The position numbers were made by a program, and so were the translations under genes. A DNA stretch of 64,000 bases from Rudanella paleaurantiibacter. Lineage in GTDB: Bacteria > Bacteroidota > Bacteroidia > Cytophagales > Spirosomataceae. Below the pieces are notes generated by a model. That model was not told where the DNA came from. It saw nothing but the letters and a program-made list of their open reading frames with translations, and made no database searches. Where the stretch lies: positions 40,196 to 104,195 of the forward strand of contig NZ_WELI01000017.1 in the NCBI RefSeq assembly GCF_009184635.1. Reading direction: 5' to 3'. This document shows, piece by piece, positions 16,488-26,079 of this stretch. Position 1 is the stretch's first letter; each line of letters opens with the position of its first letter.

Positions 16488-17360
16488 CTAATGACTTATC
16501 ATTGACCGCTTCAGAATACTTCCGATGAAGCTGCCCACAAACGTAAGCCCTACCGAACCGAACAAGTTAAAGGCTTCCAGTTCTTTCTGACCACTTTGCG
16601 CGGGCTGATCCGTAAACCCATAATAACCGATCAACAGAGCGCTAGCCTGCAACAGCGCCAGCAACCACCCCCGGCGGGGTTCGGCGAAACCAATGGCGGC
16701 TGCCGAGATCGAAGCCATCAGATACGGCCAGTGAATCACGGGCGATTGCTTCACCACATACAGTAAGACTACGCTGTGCAAAAGGACAAAGAGGGCGTTA
16801 ATGGCCAGCCGCCGATCCAGAAAAGCCGACGGCTGCGGCTCCTGACCCGGCACATTCCCCACTGATTGGGCATGTTCGAGGGTTGTAGCCCGTTCCGCGT
16901 CGAGTTGGGCCTCTTCCGCCTGCCCCAGCTGCTGCCGGGCCAAACCACGCCAGTAATAAGCCATGGGGTCTTGCCCCTTGGCATAAAAAACTGCCTGATC
17001 AAACGCCGAAAAGGCCGCATCGAATGCACGGCGGTCGTACAAAATCCGGCCAGTCTCCAGGTGAATATCAGCCACCGAGTTATCGTAACTGGCCCCGGTC
17101 TGCAAATCGGCAAGGGCCGCATCGCTATCGCCCAACTCGCGCAGGCAACGTGCCCGGTACAGGTAGGCAACACTCAGCCGAGGTTGCTCCTCAATCCGTT
17201 GGCTGAAATACTGCATCGCCCGGTCCAACTGATTCGTATTATACAGGTCGATACCCGGCTGAAGCAAACTGCGCTCTTTGTCCGCCGAAGTCCTCAGGTC
17301 AGCGTAATAACGCAGATAAATGATGTAGCTGATGATCGCAAACGTAATCAGAAGTTCCAT
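16488..17360 (-). CDS. TPR-repeat membrane protein
   Basis: A 290-residue protein with an N-terminal membrane helix (ELLITFAIISYIIYLRYY). About three TPR units cover residues ~35-150 (DLYNTNQLDRAMQYFSQRI; AYLYRARCLRELGDSDAALADL; PMAYYWRGLARQQLGQAEEA). The C-terminal third has about three hydrophobic helices (INALFVLLHSVVLLYVV; LMASISAAAIGFA; WLLALLQASALLIGYYG) and a short one at the end. Role unknown. It lies between the M28 peptidase and the histidine kinase, all on the minus strand with gaps of 35 and 66 bp. Confidence 0.7.
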   Translation of the reverse strand: MELLITFAIISYIIYLRYYADLRTSADKERSLLQPGIDLYNTNQLDRAMQYFSQRIEEQPRLSVAYLYRARCLRELGDSDAALADLQTGASYDNSVADIHLETGRILYDRRAFDAAFSAFDQAVFYAKGQDPMAYYWRGLARQQLGQAEEAQLDAERATTLEHAQSVGNVPGQEPQPSAFLDRRLAINALFVLLHSVVLLYVVKQSPVIHWPYLMASISAAAIGFAEPRRGWLLALLQASALLIGYYGFTDQPAQSGQKELEAFNLFGSVGLTFVGSFIGSILKRSMISH

Positions 17361-17426
17361 GGGTGCAAGTTAACCCCTGGCAAGGCTACGCGTATAGCCC
17401 CAGCCTAAACAAAACCGCACCCGGAA

Positions 17427-18935
17427 CTACAGGGGCAGAATAATCTGGAAGGTAGAGCCCTCCCCTGGTATGCTATAAGCCACTATCAGGCCCTGATGAT
17501 TTTCAACGACACGCTTACAAATAGCCAGACCTACGCCCGTACCCGTGTACTGATTACGCCCGTGCAGCCGCTGAAACATTTGAAAAATACGTTCGGCATA
17601 CCGCTCCTCGAAGCCAATCCCATTGTCGGCCACACTGATTTCGGCGTAGTTTTTCTGGGGAGGCAAGCCCTCGGGGACATCGGCACCCGACAAGGTACGG
17701 CAGCGAACCCGGATGATGGGCAACCGATCGGGGTGTCGATAGGTTACGGCGTTAATCAGGAGGTTCTGAAACAATTGCCGCAGCTGACTGGCATCGCCAG
17801 GTACGGTGGGCAACTCTTCGCAATCAGTAGTGGCCTGCCCTTCCTGCAGAAGCGGACTCAGGTCGTCGATAATCTCGTCGATCAACCGACCGAGCGATAC
17901 CGGCTTCGAGGGTTCCAAATGGGTGGTCAGGCGCGAGTAAGCCAGCAAATCCCGGATCAGGGTAGTCATTCGGCCCGAAGCCGCCTGCATCCGCCGAACC
18001 AGGTCCATTCCGTTTTCGCCCAGCTGATCGGCAAACTGAGCCGACAGCAGGTTACCAAACGAATGAATCTTGCGCAGAGGCTCCTGCAAATCGTGCGACG
18101 CGATATAGGCAAACTGTTGCAGGTTTTCGTTCGATTGCTGAAGCGCCCGGTTCATATTCATCAATACAGCCTGCTGATGGCGCTCTTCGGTCACATCGGC
18201 CGCGTTCAGGATTAACCCCTGATCAAACTTTTTCACCGCCAGACTCAGCCAGCGGTCCGAATCGGGGTATCGGTACTGAAACCGTTGCGTTTGTCCGGTT
18301 TGGCAGGTCTGCTGGCAATATTCGAGCAGTTTTACGGACTCTTTCTGGGGGAGCAACTGGGTTGCCAGGGCGCCCTCCCGCAGTTCGGTCCCGAAGAGCC
18401 AGGCATCCTGCGCGGCCGGGTTAAACAGCACCAGTTGCAGATCGGTCAGCAAACCTGGCGACCCGTAAATAGGCTTACAAATAACTACCGGATTAGTCGT
18501 ACTTGCCAGCACATTCTCAAACAGGCTTGCCTGCTGCTGATGGTCGAAAATGGCTTGTTTGAGGGCGGTCACGTTGGCAAACGTGATAATCAGGCGCGAG
18601 TCGGTCAGGCGGGCGATGTGAGTATTGAACCACTCGTTGGTCTGCTCACCGTAATGTTCTCCCCGGTAGGGCTCCCCCGAGTCCAATACGGCCTTGGCGA
18701 TCGTTTGCAAAGGGCTAAAATCGGCGGGGGTCAGCAGCTCGCTCAGCATCATCCCCACCTGAGCATTTTTCAGGAGTAAAGCCTGATCACGGGCGGTCTG
18801 ATTGACAAAAAGGCACCGAAAATCGATCACCACCTGCCCGGCATCGTACACCGATTCGACCACGATGATACCATTTAGTGTGGCATTCAGGGCGTTTTCA
18901 AGTAGATTGGACCCTAAATCAGAGGCAAAAATCAT
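17427..18935 (-). CDS. Soluble PAS-domain sensor histidine kinase
   Basis: A 502-residue protein with no membrane helix. Two PAS-like domains (~residues 10-130 and ~140-260) precede a HisKA region with the phosphoacceptor His in FAYIASHDLQEPLRKIHSF (~residue 287), the form common in phytochrome-type and Bacteroidota kinases. The HATPase domain follows with N box LFQNLLINAVTY, G1 VADNGIGFEERYAERIFQMF and G2 GTGVGLAICKRVVENHQG. It would sense a cytoplasmic signal through PAS. No response regulator is adjacent, so the partner is unknown. Confidence 0.9.
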   Translation of the reverse strand: MIFASDLGSNLLENALNATLNGIIVVESVYDAGQVVIDFRCLFVNQTARDQALLLKNAQVGMMLSELLTPADFSPLQTIAKAVLDSGEPYRGEHYGEQTNEWFNTHIARLTDSRLIITFANVTALKQAIFDHQQQASLFENVLASTTNPVVICKPIYGSPGLLTDLQLVLFNPAAQDAWLFGTELREGALATQLLPQKESVKLLEYCQQTCQTGQTQRFQYRYPDSDRWLSLAVKKFDQGLILNAADVTEERHQQAVLMNMNRALQQSNENLQQFAYIASHDLQEPLRKIHSFGNLLSAQFADQLGENGMDLVRRMQAASGRMTTLIRDLLAYSRLTTHLEPSKPVSLGRLIDEIIDDLSPLLQEGQATTDCEELPTVPGDASQLRQLFQNLLINAVTYRHPDRLPIIRVRCRTLSGADVPEGLPPQKNYAEISVADNGIGFEERYAERIFQMFQRLHGRNQYTGTGVGLAICKRVVENHQGLIVAYSIPGEGSTFQIILPL

Positions 18936-19027
18936 GTGTATTAGGAGCTAACAGACATAAAAGTACGTCCGCAAACACCCAAAAACTATACCTAAGTAGT
19001 AGATTTAACAGCCTTTTAAGTAGCTAA

Positions 19028-19564
19028 TCAGTTGTCCAGGCCTACTAATGGAACAGTAAGCCCCAGCCCTACGGCCGCTCCCCCGTGCGGGGTAGGTTGC
19101 GCGCTTAGGCCAACACGCCCGTCGCGCAACACGGCGTTGTACCGGCGTACGGCGCTATCGACCTGATGATTACTAATGAGCGAAAACCCGATCGACGCTA
19201 CCAGCGACCCCACGTAGATGGTACGGCTCGTTTGGCGGTCGGGCGTTCGGTTAAACAACACATAGGCTACCGAGGCCAGCCCAGTAAGCCGCCCTACGGT
19301 AGTCCAGGTCCGAAACCGCCGGAAATGCCGGATAGCTACCGGGTCATTCAATTCATAAATCGGTATCTCGACCGAAAAGGGCGATCCCAGTTTGCGGCCC
19401 TTGTACAGATACGTGCTACCCAGAATGGTAGACCCAGGTGCCCGCTCGATGGGCCGAAGCCCAACCGATGGCAAAGGAGCACCCGGCCCCTGCGCCCGCA
19501 CGGCAGCCGGGGCCAGCAACCACCAGAACAGAATACTCAGTAAAAGCAGTTTGGCAGACGCCAT
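19028..19564 (-). CDS. Exported protein of unknown function with two hydrophobic segments
   Basis: I do not recognise this family. From ATG 19564 it is 178 residues with a clear signal peptide ending in AAVRAQ. A start at 19591, three bases after the ppx stop, is also possible. The segment LGSTYLYKGRKLGSPFSVEIPIYELNDPVAIRHFRRFR precedes two hydrophobic stretches (TVGRLTGLASVAYVLF; TIYVGSLVASIGFSLI), then HQVDSAVRRYNAVLR. It has the general look of small envelope proteins common in Cytophagales. It is probably cotranscribed with the Ppx/GppA gene upstream. Confidence 0.6.
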   Translation of the reverse strand: MASAKLLLLSILFWWLLAPAAVRAQGPGAPLPSVGLRPIERAPGSTILGSTYLYKGRKLGSPFSVEIPIYELNDPVAIRHFRRFRTWTTVGRLTGLASVAYVLFNRTPDRQTSRTIYVGSLVASIGFSLISNHQVDSAVRRYNAVLRDGRVGLSAQPTPHGGAAVGLGLTVPLVGLDN

Positions 19565-19594
19565 AGGAAGGGTGGTGAGTAGGTGCAACAAAAC

Positions 19595-20479
19595 TTAGGC
19601 GTGGTTTCGCAGGCCAACCTGTTCGTAAACAAGCTGAAGGATACCATCTTTAAGACCCAGATCAGGCACGATGATCTCCTGCGCACCGGCCCATTTCATT
19701 ACCGAAATATAGATCTCCGAAGCGGGCACGATCACATCGGCCCGGTCGGCGTTGAGACGCAGCTTGTTGATCCGGTCTTCCAGACTGAACCCGGCAATGT
19801 AGTCCTTCATGCGCTCAATATCAGCCAGAGTCGTGGTTGTATCAGAGGTCTTCGACACCAGGTTGAATATTTTGCTGATGTTACCACCAGTTCCTACCGC
19901 AATAACCTCCCGCGAACGGTCCACGTTATCGTCAATCCAGGTCTGAATTTTACCCCAGGCCCCTTTGGTTTCTTTACCCTCGAGCAACCGGACTGAGCCA
20001 ATCTTAAACGAACGCGAATTGAGCTTCCGGCGATTCTGATACAGGTTCAGCTCGGTGCTGCCCCCGCCCACATCGATGTGAAGGAACTGCCGCTCATCGA
20101 GTGCCTGAACCACCACATTGTTGATTAATTCGGCTTCCTGCTGTCCGTCGATGATGTGGATGTGGATACCTGTGTTCCGACGGATGCGCTCCGCAATCTC
20201 GGGTCCGTTGCTCGATTCGCGCATGGCCGAGGTCGCACAGGCCATGTAATGTTCTACTTCGTGCAACTCCATCAGCAGCTTATACACCTGCATGAGTTTG
20301 GTAGTCCGCTCCTCACTGTCGGGGGTGAGTTCACCAAATGTGAATACATCATGCCCCAACCGAAGCGGGAACCGGACATACTCGACTTTTTTGAAGCTGA
20401 CGATACCGTCGTTATGAAGCACAGTTGAAATCTGGAGCCGGGCCGCGTTGGAGCCGATGTCGATAGCAGCGATTTTCAT
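19595..20479 (-). CDS. ppx: Ppx/GppA-family exopolyphosphatase
   Basis: A 294-residue ASKHA-fold protein. Phosphate-binding motif 1 is AAIDIGSNAARLQI at the N-terminus and motif 2 is LHIDVGGGSTELNLY (~residue 140). The catalytic glutamate region is CATSAMRESSNG, and IAVGTGGNISKI is the adenosine-type motif. The length corresponds to the short Ppx/GppA form lacking the C-terminal HD domain. It hydrolyses polyphosphate and/or pppGpp; sequence alone does not separate the two. The start codon has a -7-like box four bases upstream. Confidence 0.88.
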   Translation of the reverse strand: MKIAAIDIGSNAARLQISTVLHNDGIVSFKKVEYVRFPLRLGHDVFTFGELTPDSEERTTKLMQVYKLLMELHEVEHYMACATSAMRESSNGPEIAERIRRNTGIHIHIIDGQQEAELINNVVVQALDERQFLHIDVGGGSTELNLYQNRRKLNSRSFKIGSVRLLEGKETKGAWGKIQTWIDDNVDRSREVIAVGTGGNISKIFNLVSKTSDTTTTLADIERMKDYIAGFSLEDRINKLRLNADRADVIVPASEIYISVMKWAGAQEIIVPDLGLKDGILQLVYEQVGLRNHA

Positions 20480-20483
20480 AGGG

Positions 20484-20491
20484 CGAAAATA
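20484..20491 (-). promoter_or_regulatory. -7-like box TATTTTCG of ppx, four bases before ATG
   Basis: One mismatch to TAnnTTTG, then CCCT and ATG at 20479. Same geometry as udk, the helicase and abc-F. Confidence 0.4.
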
Positions 20492-20497
20492 GGGATT

Positions 20498-20606
20498 GGA
20501 ACACGGATTCGGCGGATTGAATGGATTTAAACGGATTTTTTTAGGTTATAGCACAACAGCATGAATAATCAGTAAAAAACTGTTGCATCCGTTGTATTCG
20601 TGTTCC
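20498..20606. repeat. Intergenic repeat of the ATCCGTG family with inverted ends
   Basis: Outer arms GGAACACG (20498-20505) and CGTGTTCC (20599-20606) enclose GGATTGAATGGATTTAAACGG-type words and a run of seven T. It lies between divergent ppx and metH. The inner words recur at 7447, 42890 and 49114. Confidence 0.6.
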
Positions 20607-20624
20607 TATCCACTATAAAAGCAC

Positions 20625-20632
20625 TATTTTTG
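20625..20632 (+). promoter_or_regulatory. -7 box TATTTTTG upstream of metH
   Basis: TAnnTTTG match. Transcription from here would begin near 20637, about 55 nt before the preferred metH start. No cobalamin or SAM riboswitch is recognisable in the short leader. Confidence 0.5.
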
Positions 20633-20691
20633 CACTATTCTAAGTCAGTCAGTTGGCTGACTATCACTGGGGAAATAAACAATTGTATCGT

Positions 20692-23600
20692 TTGAAAACG
20701 ATTACTGACCTCCTGCACGAACGCATTCTGGTTCTCGATGGCGCCATGGGAACCATGATTCAGCGCTACAACCTCACCGAAGCCGACTATCGGGGTGAGC
20801 GCTTCGCTACTTTTCCGCACGATGTAAAAGGGAACAATGACTTATTGTCGTTGACACAGCCCCACATCATCAAGGAAATTCATCGGCAATATCTCGACGC
20901 GGGTTCGGACATTGTCGAAACCAACACCTTCAGTGGTACGTGGGTGGCTCAGGCCGACTACTACATGGAACATCTGGTGTACGAACTCAACTATGAGTCG
21001 GCTAAACTGGCCCGCGAAGTAGCGGATGAAGTGACCCGGCAGACACCCGACAAACCCCGTTTCGTAGCAGGCGCTATGGGGCCAACTACCCGGCTGGCAT
21101 CGATGTCGCCCGATGTGAATAATCCGGGCTACCGGGCCATCACTTTCGATCAACTGGTCGAAGCGTTCTACACGCAGGTGGCGGGTCTGATCGAAGGTGG
21201 GGCCGATCTGCTGCTGATCGAAACTATTACGGATACCCTCAACGCTAAAGCCGCGCTGTTTGCCATCGACAAATATTTTGTGGACAAGGGTCGGCAGCCG
21301 CTCCCGATCATGGTGTCGGGAACGATCACCGACGCATCGGGTCGTACGTTGTCGGGCCAAACTACCGAAGCGTTCCTGTATTCCGTGTCGCACCTGCCCC
21401 TTCTCAGCATTGGTCTGAACTGCGCGATGGGTGCGGAACTGCTGCGCCCGTATGTACAGACGCTATCCAATACCGCGCCCTTTTTCACCTCGGCCTACCC
21501 GAACGCGGGTCTGCCCAACGAAATGGGCGAGTACGATCAGTCGCCCGACGAAATGGCGGCTCAGATCGAAGGTTTCGTCAAAGACGGGTTTGTGAACATC
21601 GTCGGCGGTTGCTGCGGCTCGACTCCCGACCACATTCGGGCAATCGCGCAAACCGTTTCGGCATACCCGCCCCGTCCTAAACCGCAACCGGAGCCGTTTC
21701 AGAAGCTGAGCGGACTGGAGCCCTTGAAAATCACGGAGCAAACTAACTTCCTGAACATTGGCGAACGGACCAACGTAACGGGCTCCAAGGCTTTCGCCCG
21801 GCTGATTAAAGCGGGCGACTACGATGCGGCTTTGACGGTAGCTCGCCAACAGGTTGAGAATGGGGCACAGGTCATCGACGTGAACATGGACGAAGGCATG
21901 CTCGATTCGGTCGAGGCTATGACCACCTTCCTGAACCTGATTGCGTCGGAACCCGACATTGCCCGCGTGCCGATCATGATCGACTCCTCAAAGTGGGAGG
22001 TAATCGAGGCCGGGTTGAAATGTGTACAGGGTAAAGCCATTGTAAACTCTATTTCGCTCAAAGAAGGCGAAGAAGCCTTTATCGAAAAGGCACAGCTGGT
22101 GAAGCGATACGGAGCGGCCACTGTGGTGATGGCCTTTGACGAAACAGGACAGGCCGATTCTTACGAGCGACGCATTGAAATCTGCGAGCGTGCGTACCGA
22201 ATTCTGGTCGACAAGGTCCAGTTTCAGCCGCAGGACATCATTTTCGACCCGAATATTCTGACCGTAGCTACCGGTATCGACGAGCATAACAACTATGCCG
22301 TTGATTTTATCAACGCTACCCGCTGGATTAAGCAAAACCTGCCTTTAGCCAAAGTATCGGGGGGCGTGTCGAATATTTCGTTCTCGTTCCGGGGCAACGA
22401 ACCCGTGCGCGAGGCTATGCACTCGGCGTTTTTGTACCACGCCATCCGGGCCGGGCTCGACATGGGCATTGTCAACGCGGGTCAGCTGGCTATTTACGAC
22501 GATATTCCGAAAGACCTGCTTGAGCACGTCGAAGACGTTCTCCTGAACCGCCGACCCGACGCTACCGAACGGATGGTGGCTTTCGCTGAAACCGTGAAAG
22601 CGAAGGGAAAAGCAATTGTTCAGGACGATGCCTGGCGTAACGAACCTGTTGGCGAGCGGCTCAAACATGCCCTGATTAAAGGGATCACCGACTACATCGA
22701 CATCGACGTAGAAGAAGCCCGGCAAAGCGTAGAACGGCCCTTGCACGTAATTGAAGGCCCTCTCATGGATGGCATGAACGTAGTGGGTGACCTGTTTGGC
22801 GCAGGTAAAATGTTTCTGCCCCAGGTGGTTAAATCGGCCCGGGTGATGAAAAAGGCAGTGGCTTACCTGACGCCATTTATCGAGGCCGAAAAAAGCGGTG
22901 GAGCATCTTCAGCCGGTAAAATTCTGCTGGCTACCGTGAAGGGTGATGTACACGACATCGGCAAGAACATTGTTGGGGTGGTGCTTGGCTGCAACAACTA
23001 CGAAATTGTTGACCTCGGCGTTATGGTGGCCACCGACAAAATTCTGGCCGAAGCCAAAAAACACAACGTTGATATTATTGGACTGAGCGGTCTCATCACG
23101 CCTTCGCTCGATGAGATGGTGGGCGTAGCCAAAGAGATGGAGCGCCAGGGCTTTACCATTCCGCTACTGATTGGGGGCGCAACCACCTCGCGGATTCATA
23201 CGGCCGTAAAAATTGACCCGCACTATTCGGGGCCGGTTATTCACGTACTGGATGCCAGCCGGAGTGTACCCGTGGCCGGGCGGCTGGTGAGCGAAACCGA
23301 AAGCACCCGCAACGATATTTTCCGCGAAATCAAAGCCGAATACGCTAAGCTCCGCGAAGAACACGCCAAACGCCAGAAAGAGAAAAACCTGCTCGGCATC
23401 GAGAAGGCCCGGGCCAACAGTGTCCCCATCGACTGGTCGGCGTTTGAGCCAACCAAGCCCGCCTTTTTGGGGAATCGGTACTTCCAGGATTACCCACTGG
23501 CCGACATCGCCCAGTATATCGACTGGACACCGTTTTTCCAGACCTGGCAGCTTCACGGAAAATTCCCGAAGATTCTGGACGATGCCACGGTAGGTGCAGA

Positions 23601-24489
23601 AGCCCGCAAACTCTACGACGACGCGCAGCGGTTGTTGCAGGAAATCATTGATAACAAGCTGTTGCAGGCCAAGGCGGTGGTTGGGTTTTACCCGGCCAAC
23701 GCAACCGAAGACGACGTGTTGCTGCATGATTTTGACGAGCTCACCCGCGAAATTCCCTGCGAGCGGCACGGTTCGCACCAGCACATTGAGTACAAAATAA
23801 GTCAGGTTGTTGCAGAACGGTTAGCAGCTGGTCAGTCCATGATGTCGGTGGGCGAAGCAGGCGAGCTGGTTTATGACACGAAAGCGGTTCTTCACTTTCT
23901 GCGGCAGCAAAACCAGAAAGCCGCCGGCCTACCCAACCTCAGCCTGGCCGATTTTGTAGCCCCTCTCAACAGTGGTCGCGAAGATTACATCGGCGCGTTT
24001 GCCGTGACAGCGGGTATCGGCATTGAGGCTCTGATTGACAAATACGAACGCGACCACGACGATTACAACAGCATTCTGGTAAAAGCCCTCGCCGACCGGT
24101 TGGCCGAAGCCTTTGCTGAGTTGATGCACCACCGCGTTCGGACGGAGTTCTGGCCCTACGCGGCTGGCGAAAACCTCACCAACGACGAGCTCATCAAAGA
24201 AGAGTACCAGGGTATCCGGCCGGCACCGGGCTACCCGGCCTGCCCCGACCATACCGAAAAGGCCACGCTGTTTGAATTGCTCGATGCCGGTCAGGTAGGT
24301 ATTTCGCTAACTGAAAGCTTTGCCATGTACCCAGCCTCGTCGGTGAGTGGTTTCTATTTCAGCCACCCCGAGTCGAAGTACTTCTCGGTCGGAAAAATTG
24401 CTAGAGACCAGGTAATCGACTACGCGCACCGCAAGAATATGTCGGTTGAAGACATAGAACGTTGGCTGGCTCCTGTACTGGGTTACTAA
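20692..24489 (+). CDS. metH: Cobalamin-dependent methionine synthase
   Basis: A 1265-residue full-length MetH that transfers a methyl group from methyltetrahydrofolate through B12 to homocysteine. Domains in order: homocysteine-binding with zinc cysteines in GLNCAMG and [12 protein letters not shown] (~residues 1-325); pterin-binding [14 protein letters not shown] (~345-610); cobalamin cap and binding with DVHDIGKN for the lower-axial histidine (~640-885); activation domain with [12 protein letters not shown] and [12 protein letters not shown] (~920-1265). There is no ATG before the conserved LDGAMGT. TTG at 20692 gives [17 protein letters not shown], which fits the family; TTG at 20653 or 20683 would add 13 or 3 residues. 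Confidence 0.95.
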   Translation: MKTITDLLHERILVLDGAMGTMIQRYNLTEADYRGERFATFPHDVKGNNDLLSLTQPHIIKEIHRQYLDAGSDIVETNTFSGTWVAQADYYMEHLVYELNYESAKLAREVADEVTRQTPDKPRFVAGAMGPTTRLASMSPDVNNPGYRAITFDQLVEAFYTQVAGLIEGGADLLLIETITDTLNAKAALFAIDKYFVDKGRQPLPIMVSGTITDASGRTLSGQTTEAFLYSVSHLPLLSIGLNCAMGAELLRPYVQTLSNTAPFFTSAYPNAGLPNEMGEYDQSPDEMAAQIEGFVKDGFVNIVGGCCGSTPDHIRAIAQTVSAYPPRPKPQPEPFQKLSGLEPLKITEQTNFLNIGERTNVTGSKAFARLIKAGDYDAALTVARQQVENGAQVIDVNMDEGMLDSVEAMTTFLNLIASEPDIARVPIMIDSSKWEVIEAGLKCVQGKAIVNSISLKEGEEAFIEKAQLVKRYGAATVVMAFDETGQADSYERRIEICERAYRILVDKVQFQPQDIIFDPNILTVATGIDEHNNYAVDFINATRWIKQNLPLAKVSGGVSNISFSFRGNEPVREAMHSAFLYHAIRAGLDMGIVNAGQLAIYDDIPKDLLEHVEDVLLNRRPDATERMVAFAETVKAKGKAIVQDDAWRNEPVGERLKHALIKGITDYIDIDVEEARQSVERPLHVIEGPLMDGMNVVGDLFGAGKMFLPQVVKSARVMKKAVAYLTPFIEAEKSGGASSAGKILLATVKGDVHDIGKNIVGVVLGCNNYEIVDLGVMVATDKILAEAKKHNVDIIGLSGLITPSLDEMVGVAKEMERQGFTIPLLIGGATTSRIHTAVKIDPHYSGPVIHVLDASRSVPVAGRLVSETESTRNDIFREIKAEYAKLREEHAKRQKEKNLLGIEKARANSVPIDWSAFEPTKPAFLGNRYFQDYPLADIAQYIDWTPFFQTWQLHGKFPKILDDATVGAEARKLYDDAQRLLQEIIDNKLLQAKAVVGFYPANATEDDVLLHDFDELTREIPCERHGSHQHIEYKISQVVAERLAAGQSMMSVGEAGELVYDTKAVLHFLRQQNQKAAGLPNLSLADFVAPLNSGREDYIGAFAVTAGIGIEALIDKYERDHDDYNSILVKALADRLAEAFAELMHHRVRTEFWPYAAGENLTNDELIKEEYQGIRPAPGYPACPDHTEKATLFELLDAGQVGISLTESFAMYPASSVSGFYFSHPESKYFSVGKIARDQVIDYAHRKNMSVEDIERWLAPVLGY

Positions 24490-24518
24490 CCAAACGCTAT
24501 TCGTTTTTCTGAGTGATA

Positions 24519-24556
24519 GACAAGACGGCTGCCCCCAGGTGGCCGTCTTGTCATTT
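24519..24556 (+). terminator. Terminator of metH
   Basis: Perfect 11-bp stem (24519-24529 with 24542-24552) followed by ATTTTAT. Confidence 0.75.
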
Positions 24557-24635
24557 TATCGGGCCTAACAGACAGTAAATTAGCTACGCATCAACGCTTA
24601 ACGGGTAAGCATTAACCAATACCCTTTATTCACGT

Positions 24636-25958
24636 ATGTCAACCCGTCGAGAGTTTATTAAGCAGGCATCGGTGGCCGGTGCCGGGCTGTGGGTAGCCCC
24701 ACACATTCCGGTTTTCAAGGGATCGCCCAACGAAAAAGTGGTGATCGGTAGCATGGGCACCAACAGCCGGGGCTTTTTTCTGGCGCGCATGTTTGCCAAG
24801 ATGCCCAATGTCGAAGTGGGATTTGTGTGCGATGTCGACCAGAAAGTAGTGGATAAAACTGTTGACGACATCTACAAAATCACCGGCAAAAAGCCCAAAG
24901 CATATACCGACGTTCGGAAGATGCTCGAAGAAAAAGACATGGATGCGATGATGGTGGCCGCTCCCGACCACTGGCACGCACCGGCTTCGCTAATGGCCGT
25001 GAAGGCGGGCAAGCACGTTTACGTCGAGAAACCCTGTGCCCATAACCCGGCTGAGGGCGAAATGCTCGTGGCGGCTGCCCAGAAGTACAACAAGTTGATT
25101 CAAATGGGTAGCCAACGGCGCTCGTTCCCTAAGATTCAGCAGGCCATGCAGGAACTACGCGATGGCGTGATTGGCCGGGTGTATTTCGCCAAGGGCTGGT
25201 ATGCCAACGCCCGCAAACCCATTGGGGTAGGTAAGGTAACGCCGGTTCCGTCGTCGCTCAACTTCGACCTTTGGCAAGGCCCCGCCCCCCGGCGCGATTA
25301 CAAAGACAATCTCGTGCATTATAATTGGCACTGGTTCTGGCACTGGGGTACGGGCGAAGCTCTTAACAACGGCACCCACGAGCTCGACGTAATCCGGTGG
25401 GGCCTCGGTGTCGATTACCCCGTAGAGGTGGCTTCAATTGGGGGGCGGTTCGCTTATCAGGACGACTGGGAAACGCCCGATACCCAGACTATTTCGTTTA
25501 AATTTCCGAACAACACAGCCTGCCATTGGGAGGGTCGGAGCTGCAACGGTTTCAACAGCGAGGGCACCGGGCGCGGTGTTATTTTCTACGGCGAGAAAGG
25601 AACGATGGTTGTGCCCGGTGGCGACGACTACAAGGTGTATAACCTGGAAAACAAGCTGATTAAAGACGTAAAAACCGAACTCCAGGAAGCCGACCGTACC
25701 AACACCATGGGCATGGGCGAACTGTTGGATGGTTTGCACCTCAAAAATTTCGTCGAAGCCATTCGGGGTACGACCAAACCGACCTGCCCCATCGATACAG
25801 GCCATAAATCGACGCTACTGCCGCAGCTGGGTAATATTGCCTACCGCACAGGTCGCGTGTTGCGCTGCGACCCCGCCAACGGCCATATCCTGAACGATAA
25901 AGAAGCCATGAAACTCTGGGCCCGCGAGTACCAGAAAGGCTGGGAAATGAAGTTGTGA
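24636..25958 (+). CDS. Gfo/Idh/MocA-family oxidoreductase with Tat-like signal
   Basis: A 440-residue protein starting MSTRREFIKQASVAGAGLWV, a twin-arginine-type leader (TRREFIKQA), so it is probably exported folded. The NAD(P)-binding Rossmann half follows (VVIGSMGTNSRGFFLARMF, CDVDQKVV), then the family motif VEKPCAHNPAEGEMLV. The C-terminal half has the large beta-sheet region (GEALNNGTHELDVIRWGLGVDYP, with the catalytic His in THELD). Such proteins are very common in Bacteroidota and act on sugars or inositols; the substrate is unknown. It converges with abc-F across two hairpins. Confidence 0.87.
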   Translation: MSTRREFIKQASVAGAGLWVAPHIPVFKGSPNEKVVIGSMGTNSRGFFLARMFAKMPNVEVGFVCDVDQKVVDKTVDDIYKITGKKPKAYTDVRKMLEEKDMDAMMVAAPDHWHAPASLMAVKAGKHVYVEKPCAHNPAEGEMLVAAAQKYNKLIQMGSQRRSFPKIQQAMQELRDGVIGRVYFAKGWYANARKPIGVGKVTPVPSSLNFDLWQGPAPRRDYKDNLVHYNWHWFWHWGTGEALNNGTHELDVIRWGLGVDYPVEVASIGGRFAYQDDWETPDTQTISFKFPNNTACHWEGRSCNGFNSEGTGRGVIFYGEKGTMVVPGGDDYKVYNLENKLIKDVKTELQEADRTNTMGMGELLDGLHLKNFVEAIRGTTKPTCPIDTGHKSTLLPQLGNIAYRTGRVLRCDPANGHILNDKEAMKLWAREYQKGWEMKL

Positions 25959-25997
25959 TGAACGATGACAGCTCGTTTAGAGAGCTGTCATCGTTCA
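25959..25997. terminator. 16-bp perfect hairpin directly after the oxidoreductase stop
   Basis: Arms 25959-25974 and 25982-25997 with a seven-base loop, containing ATGACAGCTC. No T-run follows on the plus strand, so it may end or stabilise the 3' end of the mRNA rather than act as a classical terminator. Confidence 0.6.
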
Positions 25998-26024
25998 CCG
26001 TTTATCAGCTTAGCGCCTAAAAAA

Positions 26025-26060
26025 AGAGCTGTCATCCCTCTGTAACGAGATGACAGCTCT
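26025..26060 (-). terminator. Hairpin with the same ATGACAGCTC core, oriented toward abc-F
   Basis: 12-bp perfect stem (26025-26036 with 26049-26060). On the minus strand it is followed by TTTTT, so it fits a terminator of abc-F. It shares its core with the neighbouring hairpin at 25959-25997. Confidence 0.75.
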
Positions 26061-26079
26061 ACAACTCCTTCCGACAACG

